From positions 1-64,000 of the forward strand of contig JADYYN010000044.1 of assembly GCA_020853635.1 (NCBI GenBank): a stretch of DNA of 64,000 nt, written 5' to 3'. The stretch comes from Gemmatimonadaceae bacterium. GTDB taxonomy: Bacteria > Gemmatimonadota > Gemmatimonadetes > Gemmatimonadales > Gemmatimonadaceae. Of the stretch, positions 63,776-64,000 are shown in pieces. Every line of letters begins with the position of its first letter. Within the stretch, counting starts at the first letter, position 1. The notes under the pieces are model-generated. The model had not been told where the DNA came from and made no database searches. It saw nothing but the letters and a program-made list of their open reading frames with translations. A program made the translations under genes and the position numbers.

Positions 63776-64000
63776 ATGCGCGCCGCCCGTCTGCTGTTGT
63801 CTCTCGCGATGACGCTCGCGATGACGCTCGCGCCGGTCGTCGCGGCCGGACAGGCGGCGCCGGTGATCACCCTCAGCAAGCCGGTCGTCGAACTCGACGA
63901 GCCGATGTCGAACGTGCTCACGGCCATCGAACTGAAGGACGGCCGGCTGTTGCTGCTCGATGACAAGGACAAAGCCCTGCGTTTGATCGACCTCGCGAAG
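63776..64000 (+). CDS. Secreted protein, N-terminal part only
   Basis: MRAARLLLSLAMTLAMTLAPVVAAGQAAPVITLSKPVVELDEPMSNVLTAIELKDGRLLLLDDKDKALRLIDLAK; open at window edge. Confidence 0.7.
   Translation, partial: MRAARLLLSLAMTLAMTLAPVVAAGQAAPVITLSKPVVELDEPMSNVLTAIELKDGRLLLLDDKDKALRLIDLAK

Noticed and set aside
63808-63832. Short direct repeat gcgatgacgctcgcgatgacgctcgcg
   Set aside because: Explained by a duplicated AMTL motif inside a signal peptide; not a regulatory repeat.
1-64000. CRISPR array, integrase, transposase or prophage
   Set aside because: No regularly spaced 25-40-bp direct repeats and no matching protein motifs were noticed; the window reads as core/accessory chromosome without mobile signatures.

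Overview
This 64 kb, high-GC window is a densely packed bacterial chromosome segment. Gene content (ADOP/MacB-like permease, TIGR02999-type ECF sigma factor, TPR-Ser/Thr kinases, tricorn-type S41 peptidase, M48 peptidases) suggests Gemmatimonadota or a relative; this is inference only. I saw no rRNA, convincing tRNA, CRISPR array, transposase or phage genes. About 50 protein genes are supported. The most unusual points are: (1) a locus at ~12.8-22.6 kb encoding two secreted proteins built from tandem 14-15-residue helical units, arranged around an ECF sigma factor and a TPR-Ser/Thr kinase; (2) a five-gene regulator/ABC operon (44.4-49.3 kb) with a 4-bp overlap at every junction, a 24-bp operator over the first start codon, and a fused acyltransferase + ABC-ATPase protein; (3) a terminator-bracketed intergenic unit and structured leader upstream of rtcB (31.29-31.91 kb); (4) a tandem M42-like peptidase whose N-terminal copy looks catalytically dead; (5) tandem paralogous lipoproteins of unknown function; (6) a chromosomal subclass B3 metallo-beta-lactamase homologue; (7) a TetR/old yellow enzyme divergon with two near-identical 16-bp operators. 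Everything was done by eye: no alignments, HMM searches or structure predictions were run.
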